DNA of 64,000 bases from Cheilinus undulatus (GCF_018320785.1 NC_054870.1:3769433-3833432), one strand, 5' to 3'. Counted from the first letter of the stretch, positions 12,201 to 24,600 are shown. Notes: generated from the letters alone by a model not told the origin. Program-made: numbers and translations.

Positions 12201-13097
12201 CCCACATTAGAGCGTGAAACTTGTGCTCATTCTTCTTAGCTTCAGCACAAGGAGGTGCTACCATTCTGATCCTGTAAACAAACATTTTGATGAGAAGAAC
12301 TTTCTGATTTTGTTTTCTGTGACCAAACTGAGACAACACTGTACATGGTAAACAAGTTGGCAACCAAATTAATGATAATATCTTGATTTATGATGCTCTG
12401 ATGGGTTAAGGTAGCAAATAGTAGCACTAGTGGCATTCCAGGGGCGGAGCAAGGAGTTGCCAGGGCCAACCAGGGCCCCCTGCAATCTGATTGGCCACCC
12501 TAAAATCATTGAGATGATTGGCTAGTTCCCTCGTCAGTCATGAATCAGCCGTTTCAGAATACCCAATCACTAGGTGTTTCTTAACCTACCTTAGACTGGT
12601 TTTACAAACTTAAACACGCTCATAGTGAGGTATATGAAGGGGCCCCACCATCCTTATATATATTCATTTGCCATAAAATTTTAAATTGGCTAAGAATTTT
12701 CATGAAATGGTAAAATATCTCAGCTCAATATAATTCTGGTTTAACAATCATTGACTTCTGGTTTTATTTACTTTTTTGGAATTGCAGTTGTAGACCAGAT
12801 TCCCAAAGTGCATAAAACAGCATCAAAGTGAATTATGATTGTCCAAAAACATTCTTCAGAAAGACCTCTGGGCTCAGATCCTGGTTTCAAGCCCTGTAAA
12901 AACCCCCACTGTGTCTTCATATGACGCAAATGATAGGAAGGTAGATCTATGTAGAAATTTTGATGTGATCAAATAGTGCATTATTATGTGGCAAAACAGC
13001 AAAAATACAGTTTTAAAAAAATCATGATTTCTGGTTGATTCCTATAAGCTAACATATCCTTCTGGAAAACCACCACAGCGTTTGGGAAAGGGCAGAG

Positions 13098-13575
13098 TGT
13101 TTGAAAAAAACTCAGAGGGTGATTGGATGAACGTTCTGTCACATCTTTACGGGCCAATCAGAGCAACAAAACACATGACGTAGCCTCCAGGGAGCTGCCC
13201 CCCTACTGAAGGAGTAAACTCCATTAGAGTTGCATAGCGCGAACCATGGCGACTGTAGACATGTCAGTACACGACTTTTGTCGTTTTTGAAAAAAAAAAA
13301 ACTACTCACTGCTGTTCTTTGTTCTTCTTTTAACGAAGAAATGTCGTCAAGTTCTGATAAAACTGGCGCTTTAGCAGCATCCACACTAATGTCTTCCTCC
13401 ATAATTGCACTGGTCTCCTGGTGCTGCTTGCTTATGTCACGACTCCACCGCACCCCAAAGTACTGCCCCTCATCGCTGATTGGTCCTGTCACTTTCTAAC
13501 TGGGCCCAAATGGTTCAGATGGGAGCTTTGCAAGATGGATTCGTCAGTGAGAAATACAGAAACGGGCATGTCCGT
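13098..13575 (-). repeat. Left arm of a large inverted repeat carrying a helicase-like exon fragment
   Basis: This segment is the imperfect reverse complement of 14930-15370. On the minus strand an ATG at 13402-13400 opens a frame containing SELDDISSLKEEQRTAV. The LKEEQR(T)A pattern resembles the start of RecQ-type helicase domains carried by some repeated fish sequences; the Walker A motif is not reached. CCAAT-type motifs (gccaatcagagc, gattggtcc) are present in both arms. The middle of the arm (about 13190-13240) differs from its partner. Confidence 0.55.
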
Positions 13576-14107
13576 CTGTTTTACAAGTCAATAAGTTGCA
13601 GCATGCCCCTGACGTTTTTGATTATTAAGACGTGAAGACTTTGAGTCATATTCTTACTCATGTTTCAGTGATGAGAAAATACTGCTGGAACACATTTGGG
13701 TATATCCTGTAGTCAAAGTCCTTTAACTATGTTAAATGAAAAGAAACCAGAGGCTAAATGAGAACAATACACAATGTTTAGCACTGTTTTAAAGCATGGT
13801 GACTTTAGTTATAGGATTTCCATGCTATGTAAGGCTGATAATGAATCTACACCAGAGGACACAACTACTGAAACAAAGGCAAGACTCTATGATGAGTCAT
13901 ATGTTGCCGTAGGCCTCATCTGTACGGTGGTTGGTGATGAAGTGAGCAACACTCCTTGCCCCGTTCCACCTGTCTGACACAGATGTTTCAGCAGTTACCT
14001 CAGTGAAAACAGAATACAGATAACTGCTGGAGGTGAAGAATGAACTCAGAGTTGCACTCTCACAACAGCACAATCTGAGATTTGTAGAAAACCATTTATG
14101 TGACAGA

Positions 14108-14825
14108 AGTAGGTAGGTAGGTAGGTCTGTTGGTAGGTAGGTGGGTAGGTTGGTTGGTAGGTTCGAAGGTAAGTAGGTTGATAGGTAGGTAGATCGGTAG
14201 GTTGCTAGGTAAATAGGTAGGGTGGTTGTTAGGTCCGTAGATAGGTTGGTAGGAAGGAAGGTCATTATTTTGGAAGGTTTGAAGGTAGGTAAGTAGGTAG
14301 GTATGTTGGTAGATAGGTTGATAGGTTGGTTAGTGGGTGAGTAGATAAATATTTAAATTTGTAGATAGGCTGGTATGTCAAGCGGTCAGTAGGTAAGTAG
14401 GTAAGCAGGTTGGTGGATAGATAGGTCATAAGTAGGTAGATTGGTTGGAAGGTCGCGGTAAGTTGGTAGGTTGGATGGGTAGGTTGGTTAGTAGGTCGGT
14501 AGTTTGGTAGGGTGGTAGGTCAGTAGATAGATTCGTAGGGCAGTAGGTCTGTAGGTAGGTTGGTAGATAGGTGGGTGGGTAGGTTGCTAGGTAGGCTGGT
14601 TGTTTGGTCGGTGGGTAGGTTGGTTGATGGGTCAGTAGGTAGGTTGGTTGGTGGGTCGGTTGGTAGGTTGGTTGATGGGTCAGTAGGTAGGTTGGTTGGT
14701 AGGTCAGTTGATGGGTCAGTAGGTAGGTTGGTTGGTGGGTGGGTAGATAAATAAGTAAATTGGTAGATAGGCCGGTAGGGCAAGTGGTCAGTAGGTAGGT
14801 TGGTAGGTTGGTAGGTGTTAGGTCG
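14108..14825 (+). repeat. Degenerate GGTA/GGTT tandem tract
   Basis: Roughly 700 bases are built from four-base units ggta, ggtt, ggtg and ggtc, with higher-order near-repeats such as ggttggttgatgggtcagta around 14620-14730. Strand asymmetry is extreme: the plus strand has almost no C. The long frames on both strands (Thr-Asn-Leu-Pro and Val-Gly-Arg-Leu patterns) come from the repeat and are not genes. Confidence 0.9.
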
Positions 14826-14929
14826 GTCAGACATCTTTGAGGTTGAAAAAGATATCATTTCATGAGTTTCATGTTGCAGTTTCACTTTACTGCCTCTTCC
14901 ATAAAAGACTGAACCTTGCACAGCAGATA

Positions 14930-15370
14930 GCTACACCCGTTTTCTTGTTTTTCATTGGCGAATCCATCTTGCAGAGCTCCCAACTGAACCGTTTGGGCCC
15001 GGTTAGAAAGTGACAGGACCAATCAGCTACAAGGGTCAGTACTTTCAGGTGCAGCAGAGTCCTGACGTAAAAAAGCAGCAGCAAGAGCTGGTGCAGTTAT
15101 GGAGGAAGAGATTAGCGTGGATGCTGCCAAAGCACCAGTTTTATCAGAACTTGACAACATTTCTTTGTTAAAAGACGAACAAAGAACAGCAGTGAGTTGT
15201 TTTCTTTTCAAAAACAACAAAAGTCGAGTACTTACATGTCTATAGTCACCATGTCTCACGTTATTCCCCGTAGCTGCGCATGCGCAACTCGATAGCGGCT
15301 ACGTCGTGTATTTTGTTGCTCTGATTGGCCTGTAGAGATGTGACAGACAGAACATTCACCCAATCATACT
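14930..15370 (+). repeat. Right arm of the large inverted repeat, helicase-like exon fragment
   Basis: It pairs with 13098-13575 in inverted orientation. The plus-strand ATG at 15099-15101 opens MEEEISVDAAKAPVL and continues to LLKDEQRTAV, corresponding residue by residue to the left arm with a few substitutions. Both copies point outward from the tandem tract. Conservation of the frame in both arms suggests they derive from a coding element, but neither extends to a catalytic motif here. Confidence 0.6.
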
Positions 15371-15384
15371 ACGTTTCCTATTGA

Positions 15385-16769
15385 AGCTTTTTCACTTTGA
15401 TTTCTTGTTGAAGTTGACATTCTGCACTTAGGCAGAACATCTTTTAAATAACTCTGAAAATACTAGGATTTCTGAGCAAAGGGTGTGAATCTCAGTGAGT
15501 TTAGTGTAAGCTGATGGCTGTTTATGTGTCGATGGACCTAGCAGAAACAGAGGGACGTTAGGAGACAAGCATGGACACAGCAAAAGCCAAACAAACAGCA
15601 ACAACAGCAACAGCCAAAGTGTGTCAAAGTAATTTAAAAGATATTCAGTTTAGTGAAGAAAATGAAACTAAATACATGAAAGCTAATGACCGAGATGCAG
15701 CTGTTTCTATCCTCAGATATCTGGTATAACTGACTGTTTCTGGGTAACCCTTAAAGAGCCTGTTAAATTCAAACATCCACATGTCACTGAGTACTATAAG
15801 ATATAAATGTAAGTATCAGAATCTGAGCAGAGAAAGAAGTAAGACTCTCTCTGAGAGAGTGGTGATCACAGCTTCTTTGTTCTGTTTTCTTATCTGTGAC
15901 GGCGATGAGTGCATGTCAGCACATGTGAGTTCCTCCCTATAAAACTGTTGCTTCAGTGTCTATGAAGAGACGACCAGACTGACCTCTCAGTGTAAAAGCA
16001 ATATTCTGAGGACTGTTGGCCATCACCTTCAGTTAAAACCCCCAGACTCGAAGGGTTTGCAATGCTCTGTATGAGGAAAGCGAAATAACAGTAAAAAGTA
16101 ATGACATGTATTGTAGGTCACTCGCCAGATGGAAGAGATATCTTCAAGCAAGCAGCAGCAAGCAGCAGCAGCTGTGTCTGTGCTGGTCTCACCTCATCGT
16201 CTGACTAACACATCTGTCTCTGCAAACATGTCTGTCTTTTTGCACATTCACCCATTATTATAACCTAAAAATACATAAGGCTACACATTATTAATAATAC
16301 ACATATAAAAAGGTCAAACATTTAATGACAACAATTTACATGACCTAGAGGCCGTCCTTTATGTGGCTACTGTTTTCACCCCCACCTCTTTTAGACCCTG
16401 AGGAAGATTTAATAGGGAACATTACATGGAAGCCTGGAGTTCCTTTATGGAAGCCTGGAGCAGAAATGCATGCTTACTTTGTTTACAATGAAGAGTAATG
16501 TTCAGATGTTTCTGTGAGATCTCAGAGGGAGACGGCTGTTCAGTATGAGTCCAGTTCCTCTCCGGCTTCTTTGCCTACTGAAGCACATTTTTCCTCGTCT
16601 TTGTAACTTTGCTAAACGCTGCTGACTGATTGAGAGATTTAAACTTACTTTTCTAGTTTCCCTCAAGGTAAGGAGGGAGAGATCTTGAGGAAACAACCAG
16701 AAATTATTTGTTAATGTTGTCAGATTGTATAAAAAGTAAGTATATTTCAGCTTAAAGCTTCTGCAGTTT
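15385..16769. other. Intergenic, no gene recognised
   Basis: Ordinary unique-looking sequence with short open frames only. A short CAG-type run (agcaagcagcagcaag) lies near 16148. No exon-like segment was supported. Confidence 0.5.
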
Positions 16770-16773
16770 TTAA

Positions 16774-17292
16774 AGGGTTCATATTTTACACTTTTAAGAC
16801 TAGTTTATATCGGTCTCAGAGGTCTCCAAAAAAAGCTTGTGAAGTTTGTTGCTGAAAAAAAACTCCAGTATTGGATTTTTGCATGTAAAACTCCTCTGTT
16901 TCAGCCCTGCTCAGAACGAGCTGTTTCTGTGTCTGTGGCTTTAAATGTTACTGAGCTGTCTAACTCCACCCCTGACTCCGCCCCTCTCAGGAAATGTATG
17001 TGGCTTAATGGACATGGCTTTGCTGATCCTGGATCAGGAGAGTAGGGCGGAACTTTCTTCCAAGCAGGGAGGGCCAACCGAATCAGGGGGCGGGGCTAAA
17101 TCCCCACATGACATCATCAGAAAATCTGAAAATCTGAGAACGTCTTGTTTCAGCACACATTTTCTGCAAGGTGGAGAAAGAGTGGATGGGAGGGAATGGA
17201 TTTTCTGGTACTTGAGGGGATTGTGGACAGGCCAAGGAACATCATTTAGTCAGAAAAACCTGAGAGAGTGATTTTTGCATAATATGTCCCTT
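16774..17292 (-). mobile_element. Family B MITE, complete copy with TTAA on both sides
   Basis: TTAA lies at 16770-16773 and 17293-17296. The ends are agggttcatattttacac and tgcataatatgtccctt. The body is inverted relative to 42055-42578 and about the same length (519 versus 524 bases). It has the gactccgcccctctcagg box and the acatgacatcat CRE-like motif. TTAA targets and short inverted ends are typical of piggyBac-type elements, but no transposase is present to prove it. Confidence 0.75.
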
Positions 17293-17381
17293 TTAAATCA
17301 TCGCTGAGTAATGGGGTGTATTATTATTGAAATAGCGTTAGTGACTGGTCTCAGCTGTTCTGTTCTGCTCATGCTTTAGAG

Positions 17382-17975
17382 CAGGGATCATCAACCAGAG
17401 GCCACATCAGGGCCCCCATGGCTTCCCATCCGGCCCCCGGAGAATAAATTAATTGTGAAAATTTGAGAAGTAAAAAATATGGCATGCTTTTGTTTAACTT
17501 TTTTTCTTAATGTTGAAATAAAACCTTTAACTTTGCGACTCTTCAAACAAGAAGCAAATAGGTATGGTAAAAAAATACTTATTAAGTATTCCTGTCCTGA
17601 TTAAAGCTGCATTTTTTTAAGGTGCATTTTTCATTTCTGAGAATACACATAAAAGATATGTTTCCTACCTGTATTTGACCAATCACAACACAGCTTATTA
17701 GCATCAAACTCTGTGATAGACAACAAGAGAGCTCCAGAAATATGTGGCTAAAATATCTCAATCGCCCCCTTGTGGCTGGCTTCAGTATAGGTAATAAGTT
17801 TTTAAGAAGTGATGCATATATTGCCTCACTGTTAAAGCTTAGTTCCATTCATTTTTAAAAGACAAAAAATTCCAAGAATATGTTAATTTGACCAAAATAT
17901 TGATTTTAGTTTAGGCCCCTAAAGTGTCTGTCAAGAAAAAGCTGGCCCTTGTGTGAATGGAGTTGATGACCCCTG
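17382..17975 (+). mobile_element. hAT-like non-autonomous element with perfect 8-bp duplication
   Basis: It begins cagggatcatcaacc and ends gttgatgacccctg, inverted repeats with one or two differences. Identical octamers ctttagag flank it at 17374-17381 and 17976-17983. It is 594 bases long without a transposase. A longer relative sits at 33458-34720. Confidence 0.85.
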
Positions 17976-18379
17976 CTTTAGAGTTAATACCTGTAGTTCT
18001 GAGGACAGGAGGTCCAGACTGCCAGCGTGCTTTAAGTACACTGAATCAGTGGTTCTTGACTGCAGCCATAGAAACCACCATCTGGTCTGTTATGTGATGT
18101 TGCGACCCAAATTGCTGATTTTGTAAAATGAATTCAATGAAAAATGCTGCAGTTTGAACAAAAGAAAAGGCCAAACAAAGAGACTGGCTGATTGGGAGGA
18201 CATGCATGGAAACATTTTATTCCACTCTGTTGGGCTGTTTTAACTTATTTTTTTTATTTTTTTTATTTTTTAAGATGACAAGAAATGTAAAAGTGATCAT
18301 GGGAAACCCAGCCTTCTTGAACATATTTCCATCCAAGATAACAGCATGAATAAGTGGAGAGCTTAAAAAAGAGTTTTTA

Positions 18380-18640
18380 ATAGTATTTTTATTTATTTGA
18401 TTAATTAGGACAGTGCACACCAATCAACATTTCAGCAATAAACTTCGATGTAAATATACCAAATTAGCACAGCAGCTAAATTTCTTCCATTGTCCTAAGG
18501 CAGGTAAACACAAAAACACAAAACAGGTTAAAAATAACAGGAAACCTCACTGCACAATTCACAAGACAGTACATAGAAAACACACAAGATGGACACGGAT
18601 TGTAAACAACAAATAAATCACAAACAGAAAGTTTTAACAA
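18380..18640 (+). repeat. Probable dispersed repeat fragment, unclassified
   Basis: The phrase gattaattaggacagtgcac followed by an A-rich, lysine/asparagine-type frame resembles dispersed fish sequences, but no ends or coding motifs could be defined. Confidence 0.3.
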
Positions 18641-18693
18641 TTTTCCCACAGAACAGAGTCAGCTAAATGGTATGGATGGATGTCTAGCTAGAG

Positions 18694-19173
18694 CAGGGGT
18701 TCTCAACTAGTGGGGTGGGACCCAGTGGTGGGTCGCAGAGCAGTTTTCAGTGGGTCGAGACTAGGTGTCTGAAAAACAGGTGGCAAAAATCCTGAAGTCC
18801 TTATTGGACGTGCATTGATAGCTTTTATTTGATCCTGTTTAACAGTGAACTTGGGTACATTTAAATACATTTGATGAATATTTCAACTCATTTATCACCT
18901 CTTCTTGCAATAAATGTCTACTTTTCCAACAATAGTGAAGTAATTTCACAAGTTCTCTTGAAAATTGGCAAACATTTGTCATAATGATGGGGAAAGAGGG
19001 TATAAGATTGGTCAGTTTTGTTACTTTTCTTTTTTATATCTGGTGTTTTGGTCCAATCATGCTCCAAACTGTGACGTATTTAATTCACTACACATGCCTT
19101 GTTGAAATTTGGGTCACAATCTGTCCTAAAACGGACTAGTGGGTCCTGAGGCTGGACCAGTTGAGAACCACCG
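18694..19173 (+). mobile_element. hAT-like non-autonomous element
   Basis: The left end caggggttctcaact and the right end agttgagaaccaccg are inverted repeats. Flanking octamers agctagag (18686-18693) and gcctagag (19174-19181) match at 6 of 8 positions, in keeping with an older 8-bp duplication. A further fragment with the same type of end (acttgagaaccactgg) is at about 19215-19230. Confidence 0.7.
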
Positions 19174-20069
19174 GCCTAGAGCTTCAATAAAGCAGAGATC
19201 AGTCCCCGACCCACTACTTGAGAACCACTGGCTTAAATGACATTAATCAAACTTCTTAAAGAGAGGCAGCAGCAGAGAAGTGTGAATTATTCTTGGAGAA
19301 GAAAATGTTATCTGATTTATAAATCCATTGATCCTGTAGAGTTGAACATTACGCTGCAGGGTTAGAAGAAAACTGTTAGAACACGACAGTCATGTGGAGA
19401 GGTTGAGTTTATCACAGATGACAGCGCAGATTAAGAGATAATCCCTACTGATCACTCAACAGTTAAAGTTCTCCTCACATCAAGGTGACTTTTGTTTGTC
19501 CATGCACTGAGATTATTAACATGAAATTAGAAATGTTTAAGGAAATAAATCTAATCTAATGATTAGAATCTCATTTCACATTTTCAGCTGAATTACTTGC
19601 TCCAAATAAACTGAAGTTTAAAAATGCAAATCACGTTTAATTCAGCTGGTGGCAGATTTTTGATCAGCAGACAAAGACTTAATCACAGCTGGTTGTTAAT
19701 GAGGACACTCACAGCTCATTGATCAAGTCAGGGCAGTTAATATTAGTTTAAAAAGTTTGATCACAAACTGTACAGCTTTCAGTTTCTGCCAAGAACCATT
19801 AAAATAGAAAACAAACCTTTGACTAAATCAGTATATTAGTGGTATTTTTTATTTTTGACGGAAACTAAAGGGAATTAAAGTCATAATGAAGATTTTTAAA
19901 GTGAATATCGTCAAACATCACAAATGTGTCAGTGTCAAAGATGTTTTTAATTCCTTTAGTTTCAGATTGTTTGACTCCACAGTCCCTCTTTGAACGACTG
20001 TTTAGAAGGAAAACTCTGATTTTAGGACAGATGGGAGTGAATTTGAGGAATTCCTCAAACTGAAGCACA

Positions 20070-20420
20070 TCCCAGAATTCTGATTTTAATCACCAAATTC
20101 TGACTTTAATCACCGAATTCTGATTTTAATCCCAGAATTCTGACTTTAATTAAACTCAGAATTCCGACTTTAAACTCAGAATTCTGACTTTAAACTCAGA
20201 ATTCAGACTTTAATCACTGAATTCTGACTTTAATCCCAGAATTCTGACTTTAGTTTAACTCTCGCTGCTGTAAATTTGGATTTTACCCTTGCAGGACTCA
20301 TAAAGGAATATCTCATCTTTAATCTCAGAATTCTGACATTTTCAGGAGTCAGAATTTTGACTTTTTTCCCAGAATTTTATTTTTTTTTTTATACCTTAAA
20401 CTCAGAATTCAGACTTTTTT
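20070..20420 (+). repeat. Degenerate tandem repeat with EcoRI-site unit
   Basis: A unit of about 18-20 bases, approximately cagaattctgactttaatc, is repeated with substitutions and spacers. About ten units contain GAATTC. The array decays toward 20420. Confidence 0.8.
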
Positions 20421-20579
20421 TTACAAGTAAAAATAAGATTGTGTCATATAATTTTCTTTTCATTGGCCCTAATCCTCTTCCATACTACTCTTTCTTTGTT
20501 TTGCAATCGCTTTATGATCCTATACAGCTAATTATTTTTTGCCTTATTGTAATCTTTCTATAATTTAAAAAAGGAAGAA

Positions 20580-21440
20580 AGTGAGTCTGAGGAGAGGACA
20601 AAGGCAGGACATTCTTGTCATGTCCCGTCTTTGCACATTTTTCTTTTTTTTACTAAAAAAATGTTTCCTTTCACCCTTACAAATGAGATTTTTGTTAGAA
20701 GGATACTCAGATGTTGTTTCCACCTCTAGAAAAATTAGATGTAACTATTTGAAATTTTCTTTTCCACCTGGAGCCAAAGAAGTGCACTTTAAAACAGTGA
20801 ATGAGATTTATCCATGTAGAGATTCAGTTTAATTCAGTTAAGTTTAATATTGATTCAAATGAATGCACGTTCTGCAAAATGGTACTGAATCTCAGGAACA
20901 CCTTTGCTTTTCTTGTAATACTTCTGATTTGTTTTGGGAAAGTTTTCAGAAATGGATTTCTGATCATAATTTGCCTTTGTCAACATTAACATATAATAAT
21001 GTAAGGTTGGTGTACTTTTGGAGAATTCCAAGTTGAGATTTCTGTTTAATCATCTATTAATCCTTGCAAAACATTTTACTCATAAATGTAAGTTTATGAA
21101 TGTTAATCCACTCTTCCTGGTCTTTAATAGAGATTTCTATATTTTACACTTTAAAGGGTATCAAATCAAACAATGCACAATGTCTTTATGAGCATTTGTT
21201 AGTCTTTTCTTTTGGTCAGACGCCAAGAAACTGAAATAATAATTGTTTTTTTAACTTCTGGAATGTATGTCTAGTTTCTTTCCCCCTTTAATTGGCTTTC
21301 TGTGTTTTTTATTTTTATTTTTTTTATTTTCTTTTATTGTTGTTTGTTCATTATATCGTTCTGCTCAGTCTCAAACCTGATTGTCTTTGTAAATTAATCT
21401 GCTTGTAAGATTGGTATTCATAAATAAAGTTGAAAGAAAA
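20580..21440 (+). mobile_element. Decayed 3' end of an L1/Tx1-type LINE
   Basis: Broken frames retain VHFKTVNEIYPCRDS (about 20782-20826) and KFNIDSNECTFCK (about 20843-20881), the same block as the C-terminal reverse-transcriptase zinc finger at 61081-61235. Frames shift between these pieces. The sequence then runs through a T-rich 3' region and ends caaacctgattgtctttg ... aaataaagttgaaag at about 21437, where CDT1 promoter sequence begins. Confidence 0.65.
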
Positions 21441-21485
21441 AAACTTTTTTCCCCTATGACGCAGAGGTGGGCGTGGCTTACATGA

Positions 21486-21497
21486 TTTCGCGCGAAA
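21486..21497. promoter_or_regulatory. Perfect palindromic E2F site upstream of CDT1
   Basis: TTTCGCGCGAAA is a full palindromic match to the E2F consensus and lies 143 bases upstream of the CDT1 start codon. A gggcgtggc GC-box-like motif is just upstream (about 21470). CDT1 is a known E2F target in vertebrates, so this is probably the site that gives G1/S expression. Binding itself is inferred. Confidence 0.75.
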
Positions 21498-21640
21498 GTT
21501 CGTTTCTTCTTCCTGTGAAACGTGAGCGTTTCCGGTTATCTATTGTTGACGGCTACTATTTAACTCGGAGGGCTGCTGCTGCTGATGTAGGTTCGTCAAA
21601 ACTTTCTGATCGGTGTCGGATAACCCCTCGCAGCTGCAGC

Positions 21641-24600
21641 ATGTCTCAGGCCCGGGTCACGGATTTCTTCTCCCAGAGGAAGAAGGGCATCTCCGGTCCT
21701 GTGAAGCCGTCCAAGCAGCGGAGCAGCGCGGTCCTGCAGCGTGGATCTTCACGGCTTAGCACAAGGTCCGTATCCTCCAAAAACAATGACTACTCGCTCT
21801 GCTCGTCCTCCGTTCATGAAGAGTTCGTTCGAGTTATCGACGAGGCCGTGGGAATAAACGAGGGAGAGTGTGCTAGCATTAGCACCGGGAAGAACTCCCT
21901 CTCCAGTCCCAGGACACCAAAGCGGACCTCGGCCGACTGTGAGTTCGACCTCGGGTCTGCCGTGTTTTCAGCCACTGCCGACCACAGCACAGCCAAGAAA
22001 CGAAGACAAGGAGAGGCTGCCAGAGACCCCAGACCCAACCTTCAGGACAAAACAACGACGAAGAGAGCCAGGAAGAAACTGATCCTGCCCCAGGACACCC
22101 CAGAGGTACCCACCACCCCCTACCCCTCTGCTATAACTGAATTTAGTTAGAAAGGCTCATTTTAACCCGTGATCTAACGCAAAGGCTGGTCGTCCTGGTT
22201 ATCATATGTTGTTTGCATGTCTAGGCTGTAGTCCAGTCCCTGCCCAGGAAGGTAACCGATCTGCCTTCAGCTCCTCCAGTCCTTGAATCCGGTCAGAACC
22301 ATGTTGACCCCAAAACCAGCAGCTCTCCCCTGCAGGATGAGGCCACCAAGACCAGTGGAGGAAAGACCAGCACGGTAAGACCCTGTCTGGGCACAGGAGA
22401 AGTCTGTAGTCAGGGAGTAGAAATCATTAGGAAGGCTAGGATTTGTGATGCTTTGATTGACCTATAAAGCAGTGTTAAAAAGCCTAAAGGACACGAGGAG
22501 CCAATTGTTTCTTTAGCAAAAAGGACAAACTTGACCTCATAAAGCTAAAGATATTTAGAAGAAAGTCTGACCAAGCATTGTCCTTTAAATAGTTGGCCAA
22601 TTCCACAAACTCCTAAACTCAAATCAGAGATTCTGGGCGCCGTGGCATCTAACCAGAAATGACAACTTCACGGTTCTGTAGTGCTGGATATGTTTCAGTA
22701 GAGATTTTCATTTACCAGAATCATGAAAGCAAAAATAACTGAGATTAGGCTGCATTAATACTGCACCACAAGACTCAACAGGCATGCTTATTCTTTTAAT
22801 TTATTACTTTGACTATTGCCAATTAGTAAATACTCTTGTTTTTTACTTCTTTAGATTAGGGTTGGGCAATTCATCGCAAATTAGATTAAATCAAATTATG
22901 GCCTGCTGCAATTTTCAAATCGCAGAAGATGCAATATTTCTTTAACCTGAAGTTTGTACCAAAATACCAGTTTAGAACTTTTTTGCAGCAAAGATGTTAT
23001 GTAATACATATCATTTTAGTGCCATATTTTTAGAATAGTGTACACATTTTTTTCATTTTTGTATGTTTTTCTTATTTAATAGGAGAATTATATAAAGATA
23101 ACCATTCCCCTTTAATACAACAGTTCATATCAAATTTGTAGAATTTATGACAATTTGTTATTTTTTTAACTGTCCAGCCCTAGTTTAATCTAATATTGTG
23201 CTGGTTATAGTTTAGAATGAATTCTTGCCTATTTTTGTTGTAAAATGCATAAAATGAAGAACTTAAGAAATAATTGCATATTAAATAGCAATCGCATTGA
23301 GTAAATAAATATTTTTTTACAATTATTCTCCCAAATCATTCAGCCCTTGTTTGGTTTCTTGCATGTTTTTGCAGAAGGCTAAAATTTGTCAGAATATTAA
23401 ATCGCCAGTGGTGTAAATTTGATGCATGCATGCAGTGCAAAGGTTGTGACATGAATAACAAATTCTGTTTTAATAATCTCACTGTCCACCAGTTGTTAGT
23501 ATAGTTGTTGCCTTTGTCCAGCAATCCTAGTGGTTTGAGTTTGCATAGAACTTTTCTTGCTGACCTTGCACGTAAACATATTGCCAGTGATTTAAAAAAT
23601 ACTGAAATGAGAGACTCGATAAAATTGAAGCTCTGAATAAGTGTTTAGTTTATGGGAACCCATTTAGAAGAACAAAGATTTGGTTTTGCCATCTATCTTT
23701 GTTACTTTTGTGTCACAACTCTAGCCGGCAGTCCATATGTCTTGATTCCCCCCTGTGGGTCAGTCCCATTTCCAACTCTTAGCCCTTTTCTTAGACGTTA
23801 CCCTTGGTTTTGCGTGTTAAGGGTGAAGGGGTGCCCCACTTCTCTTTTGAAACTAGGGTTAAGGGCTGCATAGCCCTTGAACAGAAATTTTCAGGACCAT
23901 CCTTGAAACCAAGGGGAATGAAATTTCTTACCATGCACTGCGTTCACTTACAAAATGGTACCATGAACTATGATGGAAGTGCCTAAATGTAAATATCTTT
24001 GGCATTTGTAAATGAATATAGAAAATAGAACAGATGTGTTCTCTCATATATATTCAATCTTTAGCTTTTAGGAATGGGAGTTTGTTATTTTTGGTATGTA
24101 CCTGTGTAAGCGAGGGCTATTAACTGTATAAATAATGGAGAAGATCAACACAGTTATCCATAGTGTGAATGAGATGGCCAAAGCTTTGTCACATCTGATG
24201 ACGCACCATTTATCAGCAATTAAGCATTGGCTCATTTCTTAAGGGAAGGTTTTCACTCCCTCCTGTCACCACTCTGTTTGAGGGGGAAGGGTCTCGGGGT
24301 AGAATTTGGCCCTAAGTCTAAAAATGTGTTAATGGACTGTTTTGATCATGAGGCAGTTAAGAAGAAAGATGCCAGTATGGTTGCAATGAAGTGACTTTAG
24401 ACGGATCACATTTTGATATTGATTAAGAGTTGTCTGTTGGCATTCTGCAAGACAACAGCCCAAAATGATGCCTCTCTGATTTGTTCACTTATGTTTATGT
24501 CCAGTTCTGAGTAGGTACTTGGCCGGTTAGCAAAAAGGGAGGATATTGTGCTTTTTATCCAAATTAAGATTGGATCTACATTTGGTGCTGTTTTTTGGGT

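Noticed and set aside
13897-14921. Long open frames with Thr-Asn-Leu-Pro or Val-Gly-Arg-Leu repeats
   Set aside because: They are translations of the GGTA/GGTT tandem tract, open on both strands at once because the repeat lacks stop codons.
21467-21640. In-frame upstream ATG that would extend CDT1 by 58 residues
   Set aside because: The extension covers the E2F site and promoter region and would move the PIP degron away from the N terminus, where the family has it.
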